Source: JAJRPT01 sp964465945 (GTDB lineage: Bacteria; Bacteroidota; Ignavibacteria; Kapaibacteriales; UBA2268). Taken from it: a stretch of DNA of 64,000 nucleotides. The position numbers and the translations under genes were made by a program. This document shows positions 43,531-51,476 of this stretch, piece by piece (within the stretch, counting starts at the first letter, position 1; each line of letters starts with the position of its first letter). The stretch spans positions 128,946 to 192,945 of the forward strand of contig CAYXMM010000005.1 in NCBI GenBank assembly GCA_964465945.1, written 5' to 3'. The notes beneath the pieces are model-generated. The model ran no database searches, had not been told where the DNA came from, and was given only the letters and a program-made list of their open reading frames with translations.

Positions 43531-45515
43531 TATTTTTATTACTCTTTTTAAACTCATTATTCGCTGAAACTACATTCGTTTCAGAAGTAATTTCTTTTTC
43601 CTCTCAATATTCAAATAAAGAATATTCTGCAAATCAAGTTATAGGTAAACCCAATAATTTTACCGAATTTGGGAGCGCTTTAACTGCTTGGCGACCAAAA
43701 GAAGAAATTAGTATGACAGGGGAGTTCTTAGAAGTTAAGTTCACCAATCAAATTATACCTACAAAAGTAATATTTTATGAAAATTTTAACCCAGGTGCAA
43801 TTTCGGAAGTAATTTTATATAGCACCGACAAATCAAAATCAAAAGTTATATATACTGCAAAAGACTATCTATATGTTGGTGAAACTGGTTCAGTTAAAGT
43901 TATTATAATTAATCCAGCCATTACATTTCCGGTTGCTTCCTTAAAAGTAACACTTGCAACAAATAGGATACCCGGTTTTAATGAAATCGATGCCATTGCT
44001 CTCTCAAACGATGCTAATTTTGAATTGTTTCCTAAAATTAACCTTTCTACAAACGATTTTGAACTTTATGAAGCAGAAAATCTTGGATATAATGTCAATA
44101 GTGAATACATAGAACTCGCTCCTATAATTTCCTCAAATGAAGACGAAATCTACTTTACAAGAAAAGGACATCCTGAAAATATCGGCGGAGATAGAAACCA
44201 AGATATTTGGTTTTCTACACTTGAAGAAGACGGAAAGTTTGGTGTTGCTAAACTATTGCCTGAACCCTTGAATGATGAATATAACAACTTTGCCTTCTCA
44301 ATTACGCCTGACAATAATTCACTTTTGCTTGGCAACAAATATAATAAAGGATTAGCCCCAGAACCAGGTATATCAGTTTCACATAAAACTAAAGATGGCT
44401 GGTCCTTTCCAGAAGAATTAGAATTTGACACAATATCTAAAACTTCTAAATTTAGTAGCTATCAACTCGCTTCTGACGGGCAAACTCTATTAATATCAAT
44501 TGAAAATGAAGAATCGATAGGCAAAAACGATATCTATGTCTCTTTTTTAGATAAGGATAAAAAATGGTCTAAACCAAAAAATTTAGGTAAAGATATTAAT
44601 ACTGCTGCTTATGAAACCTCTCCATTTCTCGCTGCCGACGGGAAAACTCTTTACTTTTCATCTGCTGGTTTTCCTGGATACGGAAGTAACGATATTTTCT
44701 ACACAAAACGCTTAGATGAAACTTGGACAAAATGGTCAGAACCTAAAAACTTAGGAAATAAAGTTAATACCGACGGCTGGGATGCTTACTTTACAATTCC
44801 TGCTTCAGCAAACTACGCCTATTTCGTTTCAACTAAGAATAGTGTAGGAAGTGAAGATATATTTAGAATTAAAATTCCTGATGATTTAAAACCTGAAGAT
44901 GTTGTGCTTATAAAAGGCAAAGTAAAAGACAATCATGACCAGCCACTTGATGCAATTATTAAATATGAAGATTTAACAAATGGTGAAAATTTAGGTCAAG
45001 CAAGAACAAATCCACTTAATGGCTTGTATCAAATAGCACTTGCTAAAGGCAAAAAATACGGAATATTCGCCGAAGCACAAGGTTACGTTTCAGTTAATTA
45101 TAATATTGATTTAGACTCATTAAAAACTTATAAAAAAATTGATAAAGATATTACAATGTTTCCAATTAAAAAAGGTGAGATTATTAGGATAAATAACATC
45201 TTTTTTGAATTTGCTAAATTTGACTTATTACCAGAATCATTCCCTGAATTAAATCGGCTTGTAAAAACTTTAAATGAAAACCCAGAAATTAACATTCAAA
45301 TCAACGGACACACTGACGATGTTGGTGCTGACGATAGAAATCAAAAACTAAGTATTGAAAGAGCAAATGCTGTGAAAAACTACCTAATTTCACAAGGGAT
45401 TGAAGCAAATCGACTTAAAACGAAAGGTTTTGGAAAATCTCAACCATTGATTGATGACAAAACTGAAGAAGCAAGAAGCCAAAATCGAAGAGTTGAAATC
45501 TTAATTCTTGATTAA
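43527..45515 (+). CDS. Outer-membrane PD40/OmpA-family protein
   Basis: 662 residues with signal peptide (MIFLLLFLNSLFAE). Domains: discoidin-like N-terminal part (about 20-160), PD40/WD40-like propeller repeats (about 195-420; e.g. LAPIISSNEDEIYFTRKG, SPFLAADGKTLYFSSAG), a carboxypeptidase-regulatory-like domain (about 457-535) and a C-terminal OmpA peptidoglycan-binding domain (about 545-662; QINGHTDDVGADDRNQKLS, SQNRRVEI). The PD40-CRD-OmpA order resembles PorE, the type IX secretion protein of the periplasm, though PorE also has TPRs, which I do not see here. It is coupled to lspA (4-base overlap, GAGGG site). Confidence 0.82.
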   Translation: MIFLLLFLNSLFAETTFVSEVISFSSQYSNKEYSANQVIGKPNNFTEFGSALTAWRPKEEISMTGEFLEVKFTNQIIPTKVIFYENFNPGAISEVILYSTDKSKSKVIYTAKDYLYVGETGSVKVIIINPAITFPVASLKVTLATNRIPGFNEIDAIALSNDANFELFPKINLSTNDFELYEAENLGYNVNSEYIELAPIISSNEDEIYFTRKGHPENIGGDRNQDIWFSTLEEDGKFGVAKLLPEPLNDEYNNFAFSITPDNNSLLLGNKYNKGLAPEPGISVSHKTKDGWSFPEELEFDTISKTSKFSSYQLASDGQTLLISIENEESIGKNDIYVSFLDKDKKWSKPKNLGKDINTAAYETSPFLAADGKTLYFSSAGFPGYGSNDIFYTKRLDETWTKWSEPKNLGNKVNTDGWDAYFTIPASANYAYFVSTKNSVGSEDIFRIKIPDDLKPEDVVLIKGKVKDNHDQPLDAIIKYEDLTNGENLGQARTNPLNGLYQIALAKGKKYGIFAEAQGYVSVNYNIDLDSLKTYKKIDKDITMFPIKKGEIIRINNIFFEFAKFDLLPESFPELNRLVKTLNENPEINIQINGHTDDVGADDRNQKLSIERANAVKNYLISQGIEANRLKTKGFGKSQPLIDDKTEEARSQNRRVEILILD

Positions 45516-45574
45516 TTTTCAATTTTTCATATAGATAATCGTCGTATCGAAAAATAAATAAAAGTAAAAAAATT

Positions 45575-46735
45575 ATGCCATTAAACAGAAATTTAAACGA
45601 AGAACAAATTCTACTAAGAGAGACAGTAAGGACTTTTGCAGAAGAAAGAATTTATCCAAAGTCTAAAGAATTAGACGAGAAAGAAGAGTTCTCAAATGAA
45701 CTAACATTAGAAATGGCTGAACTTGGCTTATTAGGTGCATTAATCCCAGAAGAATATGGTGGCTCTGCTTTAGATTATACTTCATACATAATTGCAGTTG
45801 AAGAACTTGCCCGAATTGATGGCTCGCACGGCGCAACTATTGCAGCACATAATTCACTTGGAACAGGACCATTAATTCAATTTGGTAACGCTGAACAAAA
45901 ACAACAATATTTACCTAAACTTGCAGAAGGTCATCTCTGGGGCTTCGGTTTAACTGAACCAGAAGCTGGCTCTGATGCAGGGAACACTCAAACAACAGCA
46001 GTTAAAGATGGTGATGAGTGGGTGATAAATGGTTCAAAAATTTTCATAACAAACTCTGCCACTGACTTAACCATTGGCTCAACTGTCCTTGCTAAAACAG
46101 GTATTCAAGATAATGGAAAAAGTGAACTTACTTGTTTCATAGTTGAAAATGATGCTAAAGGATTTACTCAAAACGCTATGCACAAAAAAATGATGTGGAG
46201 AGCGTCAAACACTGGCGAATTACATTTTGAAGATGTTCGAGTAAAAGATACCGCGATTTTAGGCAAAAGGGGAGACGGCTTTAAGCAAATGCTTGCAACT
46301 CTCGACAAAGGTCGATTATCTATTGCAGCAATGGGCTTAGGTCTCGCACAAGGAGCTTTTGATTATGCACTCAAATATTCAAAAGAACGAAAAACCTTTG
46401 GTAAACCTATTTCAACTTACCAAGCAAACGCCTTCAAATTAGCTGACGTCGAAATGGGTCTAGAATTAGCTCGCAATTACTTATACGATGTTTGCAGAAT
46501 GGCAAGTGAAAAACTTAATATCACAAAAGAAGGAGCCATCGCTAAACTTTACTGCTCCGAATTAGCCCATACTGCTGCAAATCATTGCGTCCAAATTCTC
46601 GGTGGCTACGGGCTTATGAAAGAATACGATGCCGAAAAATACTATCGGGACCAAAAACTTCTCGAAATAGGCGAGGGCACATCAGAAATTCAACGAATAG
46701 TAATAGCAAGAGCAATCGGTTGTTTCGACTTTTAA
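45575..46735 (+). CDS. Acyl-CoA dehydrogenase
   Basis: 386 residues, typical FAD-dependent tetrameric enzyme for the first oxidation step of acyl-CoA breakdown. GFGLTEPEAGSDAGNTQT (about 128-145) and WVINGSKIFITNS (about 150-162) are the two family signatures; the catalytic Glu is in LEIGEGTSEIQR near 367. RKTFGKPISTYQ (about 272-283) and QILGGYGLMKEYDAEKYYRD (about 337-356) are also conserved. This Glu position indicates the short/medium/branched-chain or butyryl-type group. It is monocistronic and closed by a hairpin. Confidence 0.93.
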   Translation: MPLNRNLNEEQILLRETVRTFAEERIYPKSKELDEKEEFSNELTLEMAELGLLGALIPEEYGGSALDYTSYIIAVEELARIDGSHGATIAAHNSLGTGPLIQFGNAEQKQQYLPKLAEGHLWGFGLTEPEAGSDAGNTQTTAVKDGDEWVINGSKIFITNSATDLTIGSTVLAKTGIQDNGKSELTCFIVENDAKGFTQNAMHKKMMWRASNTGELHFEDVRVKDTAILGKRGDGFKQMLATLDKGRLSIAAMGLGLAQGAFDYALKYSKERKTFGKPISTYQANAFKLADVEMGLELARNYLYDVCRMASEKLNITKEGAIAKLYCSELAHTAANHCVQILGGYGLMKEYDAEKYYRDQKLLEIGEGTSEIQRIVIARAIGCFDF

Positions 46736-46762
46736 TTCACTTCACCTCTTAAATATAAACAG

Positions 46763-46787
46763 AAAAGCCGAGATTTTCTCGGCTTCT
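46763..46787. terminator. Hairpin terminator between acyl-CoA dehydrogenase and hmgA
   Basis: AAGCCGAG-ATTTT-CTCGGCTT (46765-46785) with A-rich left side and a short T-poor right side. It can fold on both strands; the minus-strand reading into TTTCTG-type sequence is only moderately U-rich. Both flanking genes converge on it. Confidence 0.7.
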
Positions 46788-46810
46788 TAAATAATAACAA
46801 TCAGAATTTC

Positions 46811-47974
46811 TCATCCCTCTTTCATCCAACTTAACCAGTAATCCTTGTCTTGGCATGCTTTAACATTAGATGTAGGAAGCAATGGTCCGAAAGTATCAAG
46901 CATCACCGCATACTCGTCAGTCCATTTTTTACCTACAGACCCTTCATATTTCCCTGGTTGCGGTCCGTGCGGAATACCTAATGGATGCATCGTTACAGAA
47001 CCAATATCCACACCTGACCTACTCATAAAATCTCCATGAACATAATATAAAATTTCAGTAGATTCTACATTACTATGATAATAAGGTGCTGGAATTGCTT
47101 GCTCATGCCAATCGAAAAATCTTGGGTTGAAATTACATAAAACCGAACTTTTTGTTACGAAAGCAAGGTGAATAGGAGGAGGTAAATGTATTCTCCCAGT
47201 TTTTGGATTGTAATCTCTCATATTTAACTTAAAAGGAAATAAATACCCATCCCAACCAACTACATCAAACGGATGATGTGGCATCAAATATTCAAAAAAT
47301 CTTTTCCCGGCTTTAGTAATCACTTTAAACTCACCTTTTTCATCTTTCGGGTCTAGCTCAGAAGGAAATTTAAAATCTCTCTCCTCATAAGGTGCATGCT
47401 CTTCTAATTGTCCAAACTCATTGCGATAATGTCTCGGAATAGTAAAAGCCGTATCCGATTCAACAACCATTATTTTATTGTCATTCAAAGTATCAAAGTG
47501 CATTTGATAAGTAGTTCCCATAGGCACTATAATCTGGTCCCACGGTTCAAAAAATAAATTACCATATTCAGATTTCAAAACCCCACTACCTCTATGAACA
47601 AAAATATACTCATGAGCATAAGAATTTCTATAAAAAATATCTGGGTTTTTATTTGGTCGTCCAAAATAAACTTTAGTATTTGGATTATGCATATACTCAA
47701 TTCTCGAACTGAAAAAATCACCTTCTCTGATTAATTTGTCAGTATAAAAGTGCATATTTTCAAGTAAACAATCTTCCCACTCAACTTTTTCATATAAGAA
47801 TAACTCTTTAATAGAGATAGTCTTAGCCGGCTCCCAATAATGATATTTATTTGAATAAATACTTGAAAACCCCTGCGTTGAAACTAATTCCTCTTTAAAT
47901 AATGTGCCATCTGGCTTTGGAAATGTTGTGTGCTTTTTCCTGGGCATATCACCCAATTTATGATAAAATGACAT
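46811..47974 (-). CDS. hmgA: Homogentisate 1,2-dioxygenase
   Basis: 387 residues, a bacterial-type HmgA shorter than the human enzyme. It opens the ring of homogentisate to maleylacetoacetate in tyrosine and phenylalanine degradation. The iron ligands of the family, His-Glu-His, are visible as APYYHSNVESTEILYYVHG (His near 299, Glu near 305) and GIPHGPQPG (His near 334). MPHHPFDVVGWDGYLFPF (about 240-257) is the family signature. It starts 14 bases after the lamin-tail protein gene. The other tyrosine-catabolic genes are not nearby. Confidence 0.93.
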   Translation of the reverse strand: MSFYHKLGDMPRKKHTTFPKPDGTLFKEELVSTQGFSSIYSNKYHYWEPAKTISIKELFLYEKVEWEDCLLENMHFYTDKLIREGDFFSSRIEYMHNPNTKVYFGRPNKNPDIFYRNSYAHEYIFVHRGSGVLKSEYGNLFFEPWDQIIVPMGTTYQMHFDTLNDNKIMVVESDTAFTIPRHYRNEFGQLEEHAPYEERDFKFPSELDPKDEKGEFKVITKAGKRFFEYLMPHHPFDVVGWDGYLFPFKLNMRDYNPKTGRIHLPPPIHLAFVTKSSVLCNFNPRFFDWHEQAIPAPYYHSNVESTEILYYVHGDFMSRSGVDIGSVTMHPLGIPHGPQPGKYEGSVGKKWTDEYAVMLDTFGPLLPTSNVKACQDKDYWLSWMKEG

Positions 47975-47988
47975 CTCAATCCTTTCAA

Positions 47989-49623
47989 TTAATTAGCAAT
48001 AACAAAAAGTTCTTTATCCACAAATAATTCTTGAGTATCCGCATTCACGCACTCAAAATAAAGTATATAAGAACCTGTTGGTAAACTTTTATTTTTTATT
48101 TTCCCATTCCAATGAATCTCCCCAGAAAATGCTCCCTTTCCTAATTCATAAATAACACCAAGTTTCAAACCATTTTTATCAAAAATTGAAAGATTGATAA
48201 TTGAATTAGGGTATGGACAAAAATACGAAATTTTCATAAAATCATTCTCAATAAATGAAAATGGATTTTTCTCTAATAGAAGTCCATATTTTCCATTGTC
48301 TTGTGGTATCACAGTATTCTGTAAAGTTGGAGTGCCACCAAAAACATTACTACTTGACGTCCAATTTTCTTTTCTATTTGATTCAAGAATTAAGCCCTTT
48401 TTCTCGAGTGAAACACCTTTTGTATTTAAAATATTTTCCGAGTGCCACGAATTATTATATTTAGCACTATCTATCACTTTATCATTATTCCATTTCAAAT
48501 ACAAATCATCATTTATATTATTTAGAGAGAGAGACTTATTTAAAATAATTACCTTATTTACATCGACAATATCTTTGAATGAAGCTAAAATCGAACTATC
48601 GCTTGCAACAACTAAATATTCTTTTGAACGAAAAATATAATTATTTGAAATAAATGGTAGAATTTTAGACATACTTATAGCGTCATGGATTGAAAATTTG
48701 CTAAATTCAATATCAAAATTTGATGAGTTATAAAGTTCAATATACTCACATTGATTTGAATTAGGGTCATACATGATTTCATTAAAAAGTATTGAGCTTG
48801 TATTAGGTGGAATATTAATTATTGTCTCATAGTAATCATCTAAATCTTTCTCATCATCATCATTCACGACTTTTGCTGCTATTTTTACTAAACCAAAAAT
48901 ATCTTTTATGTCTAAAATATCTTCTAATTTATACTTGAAATTAATTGTGTTCGCTATTTCTAAGCCCAGTTGACTATAAATCACTTCATCATCATCAATA
49001 ATTTTATTAAAATTCCAATCAAAATAAATGTAAAAATCAAATTTTTCTAATTTTAAATTCCCATTATTTTCAATAGTAATATTCAGATAAATACCGTCAT
49101 ATTCAATATTTAAAATAGAAATATTAAAATCAACTAATTTTACGGAATTTTCCTTAAGAGGTGTAGATCCAATCTTTGAAATAGAACTTTTCCATTTATC
49201 TTTATGAAATGGTTTAGAGATGTCCACTCTCTCAACAGACTTCAAACTATTAAACCAATTTGAATCATAAGCGACACTATCTATCAAATCCTCTTTATAT
49301 TTTAATACCAAAAAGTCGTTAGCACCTAAGGCATCATTCAATGAAATTTCAAATACTTTATCCGAATCTATATTGTATTTTTTAACAACGTCAGATTTTT
49401 TCCGAGCAAGGATAATATATGATTTTTCAGGAATATGAATTTTTGGTAATATTATTGTTTGATTTGAATTAGAAATAGTCCAACTTTCAAGCACAGCTTC
49501 GTAATTGTTCTCATTATAAATTTCAATCCACTCTAAATTAGGGTTATTATCAAAAAATTTATACTCATTGATTATTTGAGCATTTATAGAAAAATTAAAT
49601 AATATAAATAAAAAATTAATCAT
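47989..49623 (-). CDS. Secreted protein with lamin-tail domains and FlgD-like C-terminus
   Basis: 544 residues with a short signal peptide (MINFLFILFNFSINAQ). Two lamin-tail (LTD)-like domains: about 20-125 (NPNLEWIEIYNENNYE) and about 275-395 (ILFNEIMYDPNSNQCEYIELYNSS). Between them is a CARDB-like segment (about 160-260). The C-terminal about 90 residues (LSIFDKNGLKLGVIYELGKGAFSGEIHWNGKIKNKSLPTGSY) are a FlgD-Ig-like module used as a type IX sorting-type end in this phylum. Its start overlaps the fRMsr stop by 4 bases. Confidence 0.72.
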   Translation of the reverse strand: MINFLFILFNFSINAQIINEYKFFDNNPNLEWIEIYNENNYEAVLESWTISNSNQTIILPKIHIPEKSYIILARKKSDVVKKYNIDSDKVFEISLNDALGANDFLVLKYKEDLIDSVAYDSNWFNSLKSVERVDISKPFHKDKWKSSISKIGSTPLKENSVKLVDFNISILNIEYDGIYLNITIENNGNLKLEKFDFYIYFDWNFNKIIDDDEVIYSQLGLEIANTINFKYKLEDILDIKDIFGLVKIAAKVVNDDDEKDLDDYYETIINIPPNTSSILFNEIMYDPNSNQCEYIELYNSSNFDIEFSKFSIHDAISMSKILPFISNNYIFRSKEYLVVASDSSILASFKDIVDVNKVIILNKSLSLNNINDDLYLKWNNDKVIDSAKYNNSWHSENILNTKGVSLEKKGLILESNRKENWTSSSNVFGGTPTLQNTVIPQDNGKYGLLLEKNPFSFIENDFMKISYFCPYPNSIINLSIFDKNGLKLGVIYELGKGAFSGEIHWNGKIKNKSLPTGSYILYFECVNADTQELFVDKELFVIAN

Positions 49624-50096
49624 TTGAATATATCTTTAATATCTTGTAATTCAGTATGTTGAAGAAATACCTTAATTGCTTTTTCAAAAAATTCTTTCTC
49701 TTGCTCTCCAAATCTGCTATACATAGGGCTATCTACATCAAGCAAACAATATAGTTCTCCGTTTTTTAAAATTGGTAGTACAATTTCACTTTTAGAATTA
49801 GAATCACAGGCAATATGACCTGGAAATTCATTAACATTATCCGCAGTAACTGTTTCAAGTTTGGTAGCAGCTGCTCCGCATACACCTCTATTTAGAGCAA
49901 TTCTAACACAAGCATTTTTACCTTGAAATGGACCTAAAACTAACTCTTTGCCATTAAAAATATAGAACCCTATCCAATTCAAATTTTCGACTTTATCAAA
50001 AATAATTGCTGAAAAATTAGCCGCATTTGTAATAAAATTTCTTTCGCCTTCAAGAAGATGAGGAATTGATTGGATTATTTCATTATAATTATTCAT
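49620..50096 (-). CDS. msrC: Free methionine-(R)-sulfoxide reductase (GAF domain)
   Basis: 158 residues from the ATG at 50096; the frame runs to a TTG at 50120 which would lie before the GAF start. It reduces free Met-R-sulfoxide. LNWIGFYIFNGKELVLGPFQGKNACVR contains C63; RGVCGAAAT has C73 and GHIACDS has C97, the three conserved cysteines of fRMsr. The rest of the GAF domain is intact. It heads an operon with the lamin-tail gene (4-base overlap) and hmgA. A divergent gene starts 39 bases away. Confidence 0.9.
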   Translation of the reverse strand: MNNYNEIIQSIPHLLEGERNFITNAANFSAIIFDKVENLNWIGFYIFNGKELVLGPFQGKNACVRIALNRGVCGAAATKLETVTADNVNEFPGHIACDSNSKSEIVLPILKNGELYCLLDVDSPMYSRFGEQEKEFFEKAIKVFLQHTELQDIKDIFK

Positions 50097-50099
50097 TAT

Positions 50100-50121
50100 A
50101 TTGCATTTTTTAATCTGCAAT
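50100..50121. promoter_or_regulatory. Imperfect inverted repeat in the 39-base divergent gap
   Basis: ATTGCA (50100-50105) and TGCAAT (50116-50121) form a 6-base inverted repeat around a 10-base A/T centre between msrC and thiN. It could be an operator or chance in this AT-rich gap. Confidence 0.2.
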
Positions 50122-50135
50122 TTATAGATTTTTTA

Positions 50136-50798
50136 ATGAATCATAAAATTAAATTTGAGAACATTGACTTTGACGCCATTCTATGTCTGAATGGCGAAAT
50201 TTCACATTTCGAATATATAAACGAAAGCAAAGGTAGAATATATTGTGCCGATGGAGCAGCAAACAAACTCATTGAACAAAATATAATTCCTGATTATATC
50301 ATAGGTGATTTAGATTCAATAAATTACAACCATTTATCATTAAATTACCCCAATATTAATTTTCATAAATTTAACTCCCAAGAAACTAACGACTTTGAAA
50401 AGTGTTTAAAATTCCTAAAAAAACTGAATAAAATAAATATTCTGCTATTTGGAATGCAAGGTGGGGAATTAGAACATACTTTAAATAATTGGAGTGTATT
50501 AAAAAGATATTCTAATCAGCTTAATTTAATTGTTTTACATAATGACAGATATGCTTTTGTAGTTAAACAAAACATTGAAATAATTTTAAAGAAAAACGAA
50601 ACAATATCTATAATCCCTCAGACAACTTGCACTCTTAAAACAAGAGGTTTAGTTTGGAACTTAAATAGTGAAACACTTGAATTAGGTAAAAGAGAAGGAG
50701 CAAGAAATTCTGTAAAATCACAAAGTGTCGCTATCGAATTAATAGAAGGTGAGTATTTACTATTTATAGATTCACGCTACCCAGCAGTAATAATTTAA
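50136..50798 (+). CDS. thiN: Thiamine pyrophosphokinase
   Basis: 220 residues from the ATG at 50136; the longer frame begins at a TTG within the neighbouring gene. It transfers a pyrophosphate from ATP to thiamine to give thiamine diphosphate. CADGAANKLIEQNIIPDYIIGDLDSI carries the two signature motifs DGAA and GDLDS (about 45-70), and QETNDFEKCLKFL (about 87-99) is the third. The C-terminal beta-sandwich binds thiamine. No TPP riboswitch is seen in the short gap upstream. Confidence 0.9.
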   Translation: MNHKIKFENIDFDAILCLNGEISHFEYINESKGRIYCADGAANKLIEQNIIPDYIIGDLDSINYNHLSLNYPNINFHKFNSQETNDFEKCLKFLKKLNKINILLFGMQGGELEHTLNNWSVLKRYSNQLNLIVLHNDRYAFVVKQNIEIILKKNETISIIPQTTCTLKTRGLVWNLNSETLELGKREGARNSVKSQSVAIELIEGEYLLFIDSRYPAVII

Positions 50799-50870
50799 TT
50801 TTTAGACATACTTTTTTTATCTAATCATAAATAACAAAGACTTAAAAATGTATTTCATTTTTTACCGCTT

Positions 50871-51431
50871 TTAATAATATTTATTAGATTCCTTCTCAGT
50901 CCATAGTGGATTTAGTTGAAGTATTTCATTATAAATTTTACATTCTTGTGTATGGGCACCTCTGATTGTTCCTGTGCTCATTAAAAATTCATTAGTTATT
51001 TCTGGTCCTGTGAATTTGAATTGCTTTTTAAATAATTTAACCCATTCATTTAATGTTAAACTATTATTAGATTTCAACCAATTAATAAACGAACCGTTAG
51101 TGTTTTGAATTTTTAATATTGCATTAGCGTTATATATTGCCGCATTAATTTTTAATTTATTTCTAATTATTCCCTTGTCATTCACCAACCTTTCAAAGTC
51201 CTCGTCGCCATAGTTAGCTACTTTTTCGATGTTGAATCCATCAAACGCATTTTCAAAGTTTTTCTTCTTATTTAATATTATCGTCCAGTTTAATCCTGCT
51301 TGAAAAATCTCTAATATCAATCGCCCAAACAACTCGTTGTCCGAATACATTGGAAAACCATACTCGTTATCATGATAATATCGATGAACATTATCTATTT
51401 TTAAATCTTTCACATATTCACAATAAGACAA
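50871..51431 (-). CDS. tag: DNA-3-methyladenine glycosylase I
   Basis: 186 residues. It excises 3-methyladenine from alkylated DNA. Zinc ligands are C4, H20, H160 and C164 (GAHTQEC), as C4-H17-H175-C179 of E. coli Tag; LEIFQAGLNW (about 40-49) contains the Glu that contacts the base. The start is TTG at 51431: it has a GAGGG ribosome site 4 bases upstream and is the only choice that keeps C4, while the next Met is residue 28. A terminator hairpin lies just upstream. Confidence 0.9.
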   Translation of the reverse strand: MSYCEYVKDLKIDNVHRYYHDNEYGFPMYSDNELFGRLILEIFQAGLNWTIILNKKKNFENAFDGFNIEKVANYGDEDFERLVNDKGIIRNKLKINAAIYNANAILKIQNTNGSFINWLKSNNSLTLNEWVKLFKKQFKFTGPEITNEFLMSTGTIRGAHTQECKIYNEILQLNPLWTEKESNKYY

Positions 51432-51440
51432 TTTACCCTC

Positions 51441-51471
51441 AAAAAAAATTGCACTCCGACGAGTGCAATTT
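51441..51471 (-). terminator. Rho-independent terminator for the repeat lipoprotein gene
   Basis: On minus: stem AAATTGCACT with loop CGTCGG and the complementary arm, followed by eight T (the A-run at 51441-51448). It lies just after the stop at 51477 and upstream of tag. Confidence 0.88.
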
Positions 51472-51476
51472 AAAGT

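Noticed and set aside
48194..48640. 148-residue plus-strand frame antisense to the lamin-tail gene
   Set aside because: No start context, and the minus-strand gene has recognisable domains over the same bases.
50097..50135. TPP riboswitch before the thiamine pyrophosphokinase gene
   Set aside because: The gap is 39 bases, too short, and the conserved CTGAGA core is absent.
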